In this document: in pieces, positions 1 to 5,771 of the stretch
How the letters are laid out: the number at the start of each line of letters is the position of its first letter
How positions within the stretch are numbered: position 1 is the first letter of the stretch
Assembly: GCA_022712835.1 (NCBI GenBank)
Contig: JAFLJU010000333.1
Coordinates: 1-12,316, forward strand
Reading direction: 5' to 3'
Length of the DNA stretch: 12,316 bases
From: Desulfobacteraceae bacterium
GTDB lineage: Bacteria > Desulfobacterota > Desulfobacteria > Desulfobacterales > Desulfobacteraceae
The notes under the pieces: generated by a model
Database searches by the model: none
Told to the model about the DNA's origin: nothing
The model's input: the letters and a program-made list of their open reading frames with translations, nothing else
Translations under genes and position numbers: made by a program

Positions 1-442
1 TGACACGAATTGCTCCGGTCTTGACCAATTTAACCAGGGGTTTCAGATCAAGGGCCAGGGTAACTGCCTCGGAATAGGCCTGAATCAATCCCCTGATCCC
101 CAATTTTACCCCGCCATACTGACGGGTCACAACAGCAGCCACCTGTGTCATCTGGCGACTGTGAAGGGTGTTTAGCATGGGTTTACCCGCAGTGCCCCCG
201 GGCTCCCCAGCATCTGAACAATGGCAGATTTCCCCTGTTTCCCCCACAATATACGCCCAGCAGTTATGGGTGGCGGTTTTATTCTCCTTTGAAATCTTTG
301 TGATAAACGCCTTTGCCGCATCTATGGAATCGGCATAAGAAAGGGAGCAGGCAAACAAAGATCGCTTGATTTTAACCTGGGCGACCCGGACAGGATCTGT
401 CGCTGTGCTTCCCACAGAATAATAATATTTTTTCCCCTGCAT
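1..442 (-). CDS. yigZ: YigZ/IMPACT family protein, 3' end outside window
   Basis: The ORF reads leftward from the ATG at 442 and is open to the left edge, giving 147 residues. Family members are about 200 residues, so the C-terminal part is missing. The diagnostic IMPACT/UPF0029 core is clear: THNCWAY around residues 58-64, CSDAGEPGGTAGKPML at 75-90, and VVTRQYGGVKLG at 104-115, followed by the amphipathic GLIQAYSEAV helix. In YigZ and the eukaryotic IMPACT protein this N-terminal domain is linked to translation or RNA-related functions, but the exact activity is unsettled; known relatives carry a ferredoxin-like second domain, here cut off. The start was chosen because an in-frame ATG directly precedes a typical MQGKKYYYSV N-terminus; only a weak GGGGT stretch lies upstream. 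It follows the 106-aa gene at 493-813 on the same strand by 50 nt and could share its transcript. Confidence 0.9.
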   Translation of the reverse strand, partial: MQGKKYYYSVGSTATDPVRVAQVKIKRSLFACSLSYADSIDAAKAFITKISKENKTATHNCWAYIVGETGEICHCSDAGEPGGTAGKPMLNTLHSRQMTQVAAVVTRQYGGVKLGIRGLIQAYSEAVTLALDLKPLVKLVKTGAIRV

Positions 443-492
443 TAAACCCCATACCCCTGTTACAACGGTGAATAAATTAATGTAATAATCTT

Positions 493-813
493 TCAATAAA
501 AAACATTTAAAATTTTGTTACCCATATCCGGCAATTCATCATTGCCCTCATCGATAACCTTGTAAATAGTGTTCATTGTTTCAATAATCCCCCTTTTCCG
601 ATCCATTGAACAGATGTAAGAGGAAATCATGTGCCAACCGGGTTTATATCTTCCTGCTGAATCCTCAACAACCGTACCACTGAACTTTAAGGGACCGGGG
701 TCAAGTAAAACGCCGGGGAAGGCTGCCTTAAACATCTCTTCCAACCCCTCCATGTCCGGTAAGGTCAGGTGATGAAGTTGCCAATTTCTGATCAAACCAC
801 CATCTTTTTTCAT
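493..813 (-). CDS. Conserved-looking hypothetical protein, 106 aa (possible DUF6957-like)
   Basis: A 106-residue soluble protein with no signal peptide and no membrane segment. It starts MKKDGGLIRN and is preceded by AGGA ten bases before the ATG, an acceptable but not strong ribosome binding site. The middle (residues 45-88) reads SGTVVEDSAGRYKPGWHMISS... followed by a T-x-NT-x-Y element. From memory this pattern (V-x-DS-x-GR-x-x-PG-x-W, then TRNT-x-Y) resembles small DUF6957-type proteins of unknown function; this was not searched. It lies downstream of the rdhABC/sORF block on the same strand, separated from the sORF stop by 119 nt that include a short hairpin, so it may or may not be in that operon. 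No function can be assigned. Confidence 0.7.
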   Translation of the reverse strand: MKKDGGLIRNWQLHHLTLPDMEGLEEMFKAAFPGVLLDPGPLKFSGTVVEDSAGRYKPGWHMISSYICSMDRKRGIIETMNTIYKVIDEGNDELPDMGNKILNVFY

Positions 814-841
814 GATTCATATATCCTGTTTTTTCCAATAC

Positions 842-858
842 CACCTAATTTTGAGGTG
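842..858. other. Short inverted repeat upstream of the 106-aa gene
   Basis: CACCT and AGGTG form five perfect base pairs around a 7-base AT-rich loop, about 30 bases before the ATG at 813. The run of A/T lies on the wrong side for a terminator of the leftward rdh transcript. It could be an operator-like site or chance. Confidence 0.2.
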
Positions 859-932
859 ACAAAAAAATAAGGATACAACAAATTGTCATCCGGGAACAGC
901 AAGCATTTCTGCCTTTTCAATTTATTTAGTAA

Positions 933-1025
933 TTAGAAAATGGGTAACAGGGATTTGATAATCAGTAAATACATCGCGATGGTGCATGTGTAAATTATAA
1001 TAACCTTTATTTTAAATGGTTTCAT
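933..1025 (-). CDS. Candidate 30-aa single-span membrane microprotein at the end of rdhC
   Basis: A small ORF of 30 codons plus TAA, in a different frame from rdhC and overlapping its last 14 nt. The ATG at 1025 is preceded by AAGGAGG with a six-base spacer, the best ribosome binding site in the window; that site is formed by the last codons of rdhC, so translation could be coupled to it. The peptide begins MKPFKIKV, with positive charges at the N-terminus. A hydrophobic stretch follows at about residues 8-29 (IIIYTC...YLLII...LLPIF), interrupted only by a lysine near residue 24, which fits one membrane helix with the N-terminus inside. No known family is recognised. By analogy with other respiratory microproteins (CydX-like) it could stabilise the RdhC/RdhB membrane complex; that role is inference. 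The alternative is a chance ORF, although the ribosome site and hydrophobicity argue against it. Confidence 0.55.
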   Translation of the reverse strand: MKPFKIKVIIIYTCTIAMYLLIIKSLLPIF

Positions 1026-2175
1026 GATCTGCCTCCTTCATGTGAGGATGGATGATATTTTTTTTCTTAAAACATTTTTTTGTTTTGGAAAAAATGTTGA
1101 AACAAACCCCCACGGGGCAGAAAAAACGACACCAAAACCGGGGGATAAAAAAGGAACCTGCAATGGCCATTGATAAAAGATACCATTGAATTTCGGTTCC
1201 CCTGAGGCTGAAGAGGGCGGCAAAGGGCTCCAATGAGGCATTGGCGGCATTGCTGCTGGTCAAAGCGATTACAAGGGACAGCCAGGTGATACACTTTGCC
1301 ACAGCTTTTAACTGCTTTTGGATGTAAGAAGGAACCAAAACCTTCATCCCACCGGTCCTTGAAATCAGCTCCTGCAATGCACCAAAAGGACAAACCCATT
1401 GGCAATACAGGTTTTTACCCAGTAATAAGATTAACACCAGGGTCCCGGGTATGAGTAGCCACCAGAACAAATTCCCCTTAATATCGGGTACATGCCCCAT
1501 GAAAAGAGCGGCTAAATTAGAGATAGAAATTGGCATTTTCATCACCAATCCCAAAAATAGAAAGTTTAAAACAAGAAGTAACAGCCTGGCCTTTTTAAGT
1601 TTAAGGAGAATGCAAAAAGCGGTTGTAAGGTATAGAGACAAGAGGATAATCTCATTTCTCCCCATTGACCAGACGCTCTTTTTACGGGGGATGATGGTGC
1701 CCATTTGTTCCCTGGCTGTCTGGTTCATCGCCTTTCTAACGGCTTCAACAAAGGCAATGGATGACACGGTGGCACCGGTAACCCCATCAATATCACTGCC
1801 CAATTCCAAAGGATCCAATATTCCTTTACCGGTAAACTGGTCGAAAAAGCCACTGGAAAAAATAAATTGAAAAAAGGCCGGGGTTTCCCTGTGTTCCAAC
1901 ACCATAATCTCTTGAATTTTTCCGTCAATGTCCACAACAGGGGCCACCTTCATGGGCCCCCCCCATCCAATACTTTTTTCCGGATATAGGTAGTATTTCA
2001 GGTGTTCCCGGTCATAAACCCCATACCCTTCCGGATCTGAACTTATTTTTTTCACCTGTAATTTGTCAAAATATTCTGAAATAAAACGGATGGATTCATT
2101 TTCCCGGGCAGTCCACCCGTAAATCAAAGCCCCCAATAAAGAAACCAGGGCAACAATATGTATTATCTTTTTCAT
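1012..2175 (-). CDS. rdhC: RdhC/PceC-type membrane FMN-binding polyferredoxin-like protein
   Basis: A 387-aa membrane protein of the NosR/NirI-like RdhC family. Residue numbers count from the ATG at 2175. There is an N-terminal membrane anchor (about 5-22), then an exported FMN-binding domain ending in DGVTGAT (130-136), whose threonine is the usual site of covalent FMN attachment by ApbE. A block of about five membrane helices (around 175-350) follows, with the Fer4_5 motifs CQWVCPFG (Cys258, Cys262) and CRFFCPVGVC (Cys349, Cys353, Cys358). In organohalide respirers this family accompanies rdhAB; proposed roles are electron transfer from the quinone pool to RdhA across the membrane, or maturation. 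I prefer the ATG at 2175, which begins a typical MKKIIHIVALV anchor. A GTG at 2211 would add 12 residues but lies inside a stem-loop. GGAG precedes both starts at an over-long spacing. It follows rdhB by 68 nt, and its stop overlaps the sORF at 933-1025. Confidence 0.9.
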   Translation of the reverse strand: MKKIIHIVALVSLLGALIYGWTARENESIRFISEYFDKLQVKKISSDPEGYGVYDREHLKYYLYPEKSIGWGGPMKVAPVVDIDGKIQEIMVLEHRETPAFFQFIFSSGFFDQFTGKGILDPLELGSDIDGVTGATVSSIAFVEAVRKAMNQTAREQMGTIIPRKKSVWSMGRNEIILLSLYLTTAFCILLKLKKARLLLLVLNFLFLGLVMKMPISISNLAALFMGHVPDIKGNLFWWLLIPGTLVLILLLGKNLYCQWVCPFGALQELISRTGGMKVLVPSYIQKQLKAVAKCITWLSLVIALTSSNAANASLEPFAALFSLRGTEIQWYLLSMAIAGSFFIPRFWCRFFCPVGVCFNIFSKTKKCFKKKNIIHPHMKEADHETI

Positions 2176-2201
2176 CTTAAACACTGCACTCCAGGATTTG
2201 A

Positions 2202-2230
2202 CCGGAGTCACCTGAAACAGGAAACTCCGG
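2202..2230 (-). other. Stem-loop in the rdhB-rdhC intergenic region
   Basis: CCGGAGT (2202-2208) pairs perfectly with ACTCCGG (2224-2230). Inside it, CCTG (2211-2214) pairs with CAGG (2218-2221), leaving a 2x2 internal loop and a three-base terminal loop. In the leftward mRNA the hairpin starts 13 nt after the rdhB stop codon and ends 26 nt before the ATG at 2175. No U-run follows, so it is not a classic terminator. It may protect the upstream rdhAB message or lower expression of rdhC. Confidence 0.5.
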
Positions 2231-2243
2231 CCCTGCTATCGCT

Positions 2244-2549
2244 TTATTGTGTTTCCATTTTTACAATAGGTTTCTGTGACAGCTTTTTCCATGCCATACC
2301 CATGAAAATTATTCCCGGCAGCCCAAAAAACAAAAGACCCATATTCGCTGCCTGGTGTTCCTTTTCAAGGATAGAGCTCACTGACCAGGCAAAGCTAAAC
2401 AGGATCAGAGAAACACCCATGGACAGCAAGGCAATCACCGGCCATTTGGCGTTAAATTTTTTTATAACCATCAGGATTCCCAAAACTCCCAGGGTTGACA
2501 AAACTCCCAGAAAAAAGAACATAATTTCAATTCCATTAAATACGCCCAT
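2244..2549 (-). CDS. rdhB: RdhB, membrane anchor of the reductive dehalogenase
   Basis: A 101-aa integral membrane protein with three predicted helices (about 8-27, 37-57 and 69-87). The segment between helices 2 and 3 reads FAWSVSSILEKEHQAANMGL and runs into LFFGLPGI. This matches the RdhB family signature: a glutamate-rich outer loop, then conserved AA-x-MGL-x-FFG-x-PG. RdhB proteins are typically 80-105 residues, so this one is complete. They hold the Tat-exported RdhA subunit on the outer face of the membrane. The ATG at 2549 is chosen over the adjacent GTG at 2552 because AAGGAG is six bases from the ATG but only three from the GTG. It lies 16 nt downstream of the rdhA stop, so the two genes are surely co-transcribed. 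Confidence 0.92.
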   Translation of the reverse strand: MGVFNGIEIMFFFLGVLSTLGVLGILMVIKKFNAKWPVIALLSMGVSLILFSFAWSVSSILEKEHQAANMGLLFFGLPGIIFMGMAWKKLSQKPIVKMETQ

Positions 2550-2565
2550 CACTTACTCCTTAAAA

Positions 2566-3843
2566 TCAAGATTTCCAAAATTGGTTCACCGCTTTTTTAT
2601 CAAATGTATTCCCGTAACCAAACACCTTGTCCATTTCACGCATAACAGAATGAACAGATTCCGGCATAAATTTATTCAATTTATCCACAAGCCTGTGGTG
2701 CCAAAAATCCGGTTTGTTATAGGGACAGCTTGTAATACAGGTGGAACAATCGCTTTTGGTTTTTCCCCAGGTGATCAGGCACTTTTTAGCGTCTATTGCC
2801 CACTTTTCCACCCCCTTGTTGTTACACTCGTTTTCCACCTTAAAGGAGGGTAATTTTTCCTGGGATATGGCATTGCCAGGGCAGGCATCGGCACAAAGCT
2901 TGCAGTTTTCACAAAAATGCCGGACCCCGAAGGAAACAGGTTTGTCATACACCAATTCCATTTCCGTAAACACCTTACCCAACCGAACCCGGGGACCGTA
3001 TTCAGAGGTTACAAGAATACCGTTTCGGGCCCCCTCTCCCAGGCCGGCGGCAACCCCGTAGGGAACGCTCAGGGCGATGTCATTCCCGGTTGCAAAGGCC
3101 TTGTACCCGATGTCGTTGATAAATTTTCTAAGGGAGGCTCCCGTCACCGCCATTTTCGAATATCCAAGCCCAACGGCCCCGCCTGAAATACCAGAGGGGG
3201 CTGTAGTCATAGCCTTGTAGTCCATCTCAAAGGCAAGAACAATGACGGATTTGGGGGTAAAGGGCAGATCTGCTGGAATATCTTCATTCGTAAAGGGATT
3301 GAAAAAAGAGGCATAGGTCCACCGTTCATCATAGGGGGTGACCCCCACCAGGTCTGCCCCAAGAAAACGGGCAGCCTTTTTCATGTATAAAGAGGCCTCC
3401 TCAGGGGTTGAAAACATCTGTTTATCCTTTGACACCTCGTTGTCTAATTTGTAGGCGATGGTATCGGGAACCCCCAGTTGTGATCCCTCTGAAAGAAGAT
3501 CATTTGCATGCCACCCCGCATTAATGAGGGCTTTGTCCACGATTCTGTGGCCCATTTCACCGGAGGTTTTCCCCAATAGGGGGAAAATCATCCCTTCGGG
3601 AAACCGGGGGCTAAATGCCTGGCAAAACGCCGTATCTTTCTGGTGAAACCGCTTGTAGGAAGAACTGATCTTGATGGGCAGTTCATCCAGTACCTGTTTT
3701 GTGTCCACCAAGTCCGAGGCCTTGGCCAATACCGTTGACGGCAGGGATACGGCCACGGCAGCTCCTGCCACAGCAGATGCCGCCCCAAAAAATTTGCGCC
3801 TGCTCAGATCAATGGTTTGATCCTTTTTGTTTTCCGAATCCAT
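2566..3843 (-). CDS. rdhA: Corrinoid/iron-sulfur reductive dehalogenase catalytic subunit RdhA
   Basis: A 425-aa enzyme that would remove halogens reductively from organohalides as terminal electron acceptor, using a cobamide and two [4Fe-4S] clusters at the outer membrane face. It has a Tat signal, SRRKFFG (residues 14-20), then a hydrophobic stretch ending VLA at about 38-40 as probable cleavage site. The corrinoid domain shows family blocks GADLVGVTPYDERW (162-175), the GYSKM tyrosine Tyr228 (candidate proton donor), GYKAFATGND (246-255) and AGLGEGARNG (266-275). The cluster motifs are CxxCxxCxxxCP (Cys311, 314, 317, 321) and C-x10-CxxCxxxCP (Cys355, 366, 369, 373) with the trailing YNKP. 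Size is in the shorter part of the family range. GAGGAG five bases before the ATG supports the start. The next genes are rdhB and rdhC; a sigma-54 type promoter precedes it. The halogenated substrate cannot be predicted. Epoxyqueuosine reductase QueG, a relative, is excluded by the Tat signal and the RdhB partner. Confidence 0.95.
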   Translation of the reverse strand: MDSENKKDQTIDLSRRKFFGAASAVAGAAVAVSLPSTVLAKASDLVDTKQVLDELPIKISSSYKRFHQKDTAFCQAFSPRFPEGMIFPLLGKTSGEMGHRIVDKALINAGWHANDLLSEGSQLGVPDTIAYKLDNEVSKDKQMFSTPEEASLYMKKAARFLGADLVGVTPYDERWTYASFFNPFTNEDIPADLPFTPKSVIVLAFEMDYKAMTTAPSGISGGAVGLGYSKMAVTGASLRKFINDIGYKAFATGNDIALSVPYGVAAGLGEGARNGILVTSEYGPRVRLGKVFTEMELVYDKPVSFGVRHFCENCKLCADACPGNAISQEKLPSFKVENECNNKGVEKWAIDAKKCLITWGKTKSDCSTCITSCPYNKPDFWHHRLVDKLNKFMPESVHSVMREMDKVFGYGNTFDKKAVNQFWKS

Positions 3844-3947
3844 CTAATCTCCTCTCTTTATGAGTTTTACAACCGTCCCCCGGATTTTCCCTGGCGAATC
3901 TTTATCCCCCTTCTTGGGAATCCATGACTTTGTCGGAGACTGGCAGT

Positions 3948-3985
3948 TTGGTATGGTTGGAATCCAATTGCAGAAACCATACCAA
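3948..3985. repeat. 11-bp perfect inverted repeat upstream of rdhA
   Basis: TTGGTATGGTT (3948-3958) is the exact reverse complement of AACCATACCAA (3975-3985), with 16 bases between. The right arm overlaps the -24 element of the proposed sigma-54 promoter, and the left arm falls at about +1 to +11. That geometry fits an operator for a dimeric DNA-binding protein, or a hairpin in DNA. Confidence 0.55.
3966..3985 (-). promoter_or_regulatory. Candidate sigma-54 (-24/-12) promoter of rdhABC
   Basis: Read on the minus strand the site is TTGGTATGGTTTCTGCAATT. The invariant GG (3983-3982) and GC (3971-3970) are separated by exactly ten bases, as in the consensus TGGCACG-N4-TTGCW. Deviations are T for C twice in the -24 box and C for T before TGC. 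The start of transcription would be near 3958, leaving a leader of about 115 nt before rdhA. A sigma-54 activator gene lies immediately upstream, which makes the assignment more likely. Confidence 0.6.
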
Positions 3986-4031
3986 TTGGAAACCTCTTGG
4001 GATTATGTTTTTAATAGACTGTAATTATAAA

Positions 4032-4054
4032 CAAAAAAGAGATGCATCCCTCCG
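4032..4054 (-). terminator. Weak candidate terminator after the regulator gene
   Basis: On the minus strand GGAGGGA and TCTCTTT can pair around a TGCA loop (several G-U pairs), followed directly by T residues and TTTTTTGTTT. It lies 50-70 nt after the regulator stop and before the rdhA promoter. The stem is poor, so this is tentative. Confidence 0.3.
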
Positions 4055-4087
4055 ACCTCAAAGACAAGATTCTTAATCTCAGGATGT

Positions 4088-4119
4088 TATTTCATCGGGA
4101 TTCTATTGTATTTCATCGG
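4088..4119 (-). promoter_or_regulatory. Candidate upstream activator site: two 11-mers 21 bp apart
   Basis: TATTTCATCGG occurs at 4088-4098 and again at 4109-4119, start to start 21 bp, i.e. two helical turns on the same DNA face. Relative to the inferred rdhA start near 3958 they lie at about -131 to -162, the usual place for enhancer-type binding sites of sigma-54 activators. The second copy lies in the last codons of the regulator gene and the first just after its stop, so a small local duplication is the alternative explanation. Confidence 0.45.
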
Positions 4120-5020
4120 AGACGATGGTTTTATCGATGCCAAGCTTTTTGATTTTGGAAACCAGGGTACGGGGGTTAACTTTCATAATGAGGGCGGCCC
4201 CGTTTTCCCCGAATATCCTTCCCTTGGTTTTTTTCATAACATTCAGAATATAGGTCCGCTCATTTTCTTCAAAGCTGGGAAAAGATTCCGGATCCGAAGA
4301 CCAGTTGTCCATGGCTTCAAAGACCACAAATTTCGGATCCAGGGCATCATCTGTGCTGAGAATACAGGCCCGTTCCACAATATTTTGAAGCTCCCGGACA
4401 TTGCCGGGCCAGGTGTGGTTTTGAAGCTTTTCAATCAAATCAGGGGAAATGGTTTTGAGGTTTCTGTTAAGCCGGGAACAAAAATTCCGGGTAAAAAACT
4501 CGGCCAAAAGCCCAATATCTCCTGTCCGCTCCCGTAACGGCGGAATATTGATGGGGAAAATATTCAGCCTAAAAAACAGGTCCTTCCGGAATAAGCCCTT
4601 GGCAACCAGATCCCCGAGATTCTGATTTGTCGCAGCCACCACCCGGACATCCACCTTCAGGGTGGTCGTTCCCCCCAGTCTTTCAAACTCTCCCTCCTGT
4701 AACACCCGCAGGAGTTTGACCTGGAGTTCCAGGGGCATCTCTCCGATTTCATCTAAAAACAGTGTGCCCTTGTCCGCCAGCTCAAACCGGCCCGGTTTCC
4801 TGGCATGGGCCCCTGTAAATGCCCCCTTTTCATGACCGAAAAGTTCCCCTTCAATCAGGTGGATGGGCAGGGTTGCGCAATTCACCTTTATCAGCTTGCC
4901 GGCTGCCCGGTCACTCAGGGAATGAAGTTTTCGGGCCACCAGTTCCTTCCCCGTTCCGGTTTCCCCCACCACCAGCACCGTTGTCGGTGTGGGTGCCACG
5001 CTGCAGATCAGCTTGAACAC
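4103..5020 (-). CDS. C-terminal AAA+/Fis-HTH half of the split sigma-54 activator
   Basis: The open frame extends upstream of the GTG at 5020, which is a valine codon inside the joined protein rather than a convincing start. Numbering from that GTG: Walker A GETGTGKE at 19-26, the sigma-54 contact loop GAFTGA at 66-71, Walker B GTLFLDE at 85-91, the arginine-finger region PLRER near 161-165, and the [10 protein letters not shown] sensor-II motif at 204-213. A Fis-type helix-turn-helix lies at about 256-295 ([20 protein letters not shown]...KKLGI). All key ATPase and sigma-54 residues are present. Alone, this fragment would lack sensory control and could act constitutively if translated. Confidence 0.85.
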   Translation of the reverse strand: MFKLICSVAPTPTTVLVVGETGTGKELVARKLHSLSDRAAGKLIKVNCATLPIHLIEGELFGHEKGAFTGAHARKPGRFELADKGTLFLDEIGEMPLELQVKLLRVLQEGEFERLGGTTTLKVDVRVVAATNQNLGDLVAKGLFRKDLFFRLNIFPINIPPLRERTGDIGLLAEFFTRNFCSRLNRNLKTISPDLIEKLQNHTWPGNVRELQNIVERACILSTDDALDPKFVVFEAMDNWSSDPESFPSFEENERTYILNVMKKTKGRIFGENGAALIMKVNPRTLVSKIKKLGIDKTIVSDEIQ

Positions 5021-5051
5021 CTTTCCAATGGCACGGCTCTTACCGATAAAA

Positions 5052-5561
5052 TCACCAAAAACGATCCCAAACTGCTCCGGGGGACATTTCCCGTGTTGCG
5101 ATTCTGGATTTTGATGTTAAACCAGCCGCTTTTTCAAGCTGTTGAAGGGTTTCCAACAATGTTATTTTATCAGAGATATCCAGAAAAAAGGCACACCCGA
5201 AATCCCCCTGCCCCGGGGGTGCCCCAAAAACAGAGACCATAACCGGAATCACTTTTCCATGTTTGGTAAAAAGAGTGTATTTTTCAATATTGGGAAATAC
5301 TTCATCGTAGTAGGGCTTTTGTTCACGGGTGTTGAGAACCACAAACTTATACAAATAATTACCCGCCAACTCAGCCGGAGAATACCCCAATTTTTCTGCG
5401 GCATAGGGGTTCACATCTATGATTTTACCCTCTTTATCGTGCCAAACAATCCCGACCGGGGCAAATTCAAATGCAAAACGGTAGCGGTTACATGATTCTT
5501 TTTCCGTGTCTGTCATCCCTAAAAACCCCTTTAATTCTGGTACATCAAACCCAGGCCCCAT
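5052..5561 (-). CDS. N-terminal PAS half of the split sigma-54 activator
   Basis: As it stands this ORF encodes 169 aa. Residues about 26-135 form a PAS domain: [20 protein letters not shown], then [19 protein letters not shown], an aromatic-rich middle and a final [11 protein letters not shown] strand-to-linker. It is followed by a short coiled-coil-like linker ([12 protein letters not shown]). The last ten residues (from about 161) are out of frame and end at the stop at 5052. No heme or flavin ligand can be named; no transmembrane segment is seen, so the signal is cytoplasmic. Confidence 0.75.
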   Translation of the reverse strand: MGPGFDVPELKGFLGMTDTEKESCNRYRFAFEFAPVGIVWHDKEGKIIDVNPYAAEKLGYSPAELAGNYLYKFVVLNTREQKPYYDEVFPNIEKYTLFTKHGKVIPVMVSVFGAPPGQGDFGCAFFLDISDKITLLETLQQLEKAAGLTSKSRIATREMSPGAVWDRFW

Positions 5562-5665
5562 GACCCTGGGATAAGAGATATCATAGGGAAAAAGCTTAAG
5601 AAACCATTTTTCCTAAAGGCCTTTTCACGCATGTTCATATTCACCCACCGAGAACTGCTGGCAGA

Positions 5666-5695
5666 TTGACGGTTGGAGTTGAGTCTGTTAATAAT
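5666..5695 (+). promoter_or_regulatory. Candidate sigma-70 promoter of the nucleoside phosphorylase gene
   Basis: TTGACG (5666-5671, 5/6 to consensus) is separated by 18 bases from AATAAT (5690-5695, 5/6). Transcription would begin near 5702, about 70 nt before the ATG at 5772. Confidence 0.5.
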
Positions 5696-5771
5696 TGTTT
5701 TTTAATTTCACAAAACAGAACAGATGCCTTTTTTAGATGTTTAACCCGTCCAAAAGATCGAGGATACCTAA

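Larger units (their letters stand above)
4103..5561 (-). pseudogene. PAS-sigma54-activator-Fis HTH regulator split by a one-base frameshift
   Basis: Two adjacent ORFs, 5561->5052 and 5020->4103, are the halves of a single regulator. Removing one base from the run of five G at 5079-5083 (five C on the coding strand) joins them. The joined reading is ...[29 protein letters not shown]..., a typical linker into an AAA+ sigma-54 interaction domain. The intact protein would have about 485 residues, the normal size for a one-component bacterial enhancer-binding protein with one PAS domain. The change lies in a homopolymer, so a sequencing or assembly error is as likely as a real mutation. The gene is directly upstream of rdhA, which has a -24/-12 promoter, so its expected job is to sense a signal through PAS and activate rdhABC. 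Start: the ATG at 5561, or the internal ATG at 5516 (MTDTEKES) with AGGGG upstream. Confidence 0.8.

Noticed and set aside
1451..1870. 139-aa plus-strand ORF opposite rdhC
   Set aside because: Antisense shadow of the RdhC membrane domain; no independent evidence of coding.
2176..2211. Twelve extra N-terminal codons of rdhC from a GTG at 2211
   Set aside because: The GTG is buried in the 2202-2230 stem-loop, and the ATG at 2175 gives a normal membrane-anchor start; I kept the shorter form, but it is not certain.
2158..2853. 231-aa plus-strand ORF opposite rdhB and the end of rdhA
   Set aside because: It lies antisense to three strongly supported rdh regions, has no family motif and no good ribosome site; it is a shadow frame.
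2566..3843. Reading RdhA as an epoxyqueuosine reductase (QueG)
   Set aside because: QueG is cytoplasmic and lacks RdhB; here a Tat signal, RdhB and RdhC are present and the corrinoid-domain blocks follow the RdhA pattern.
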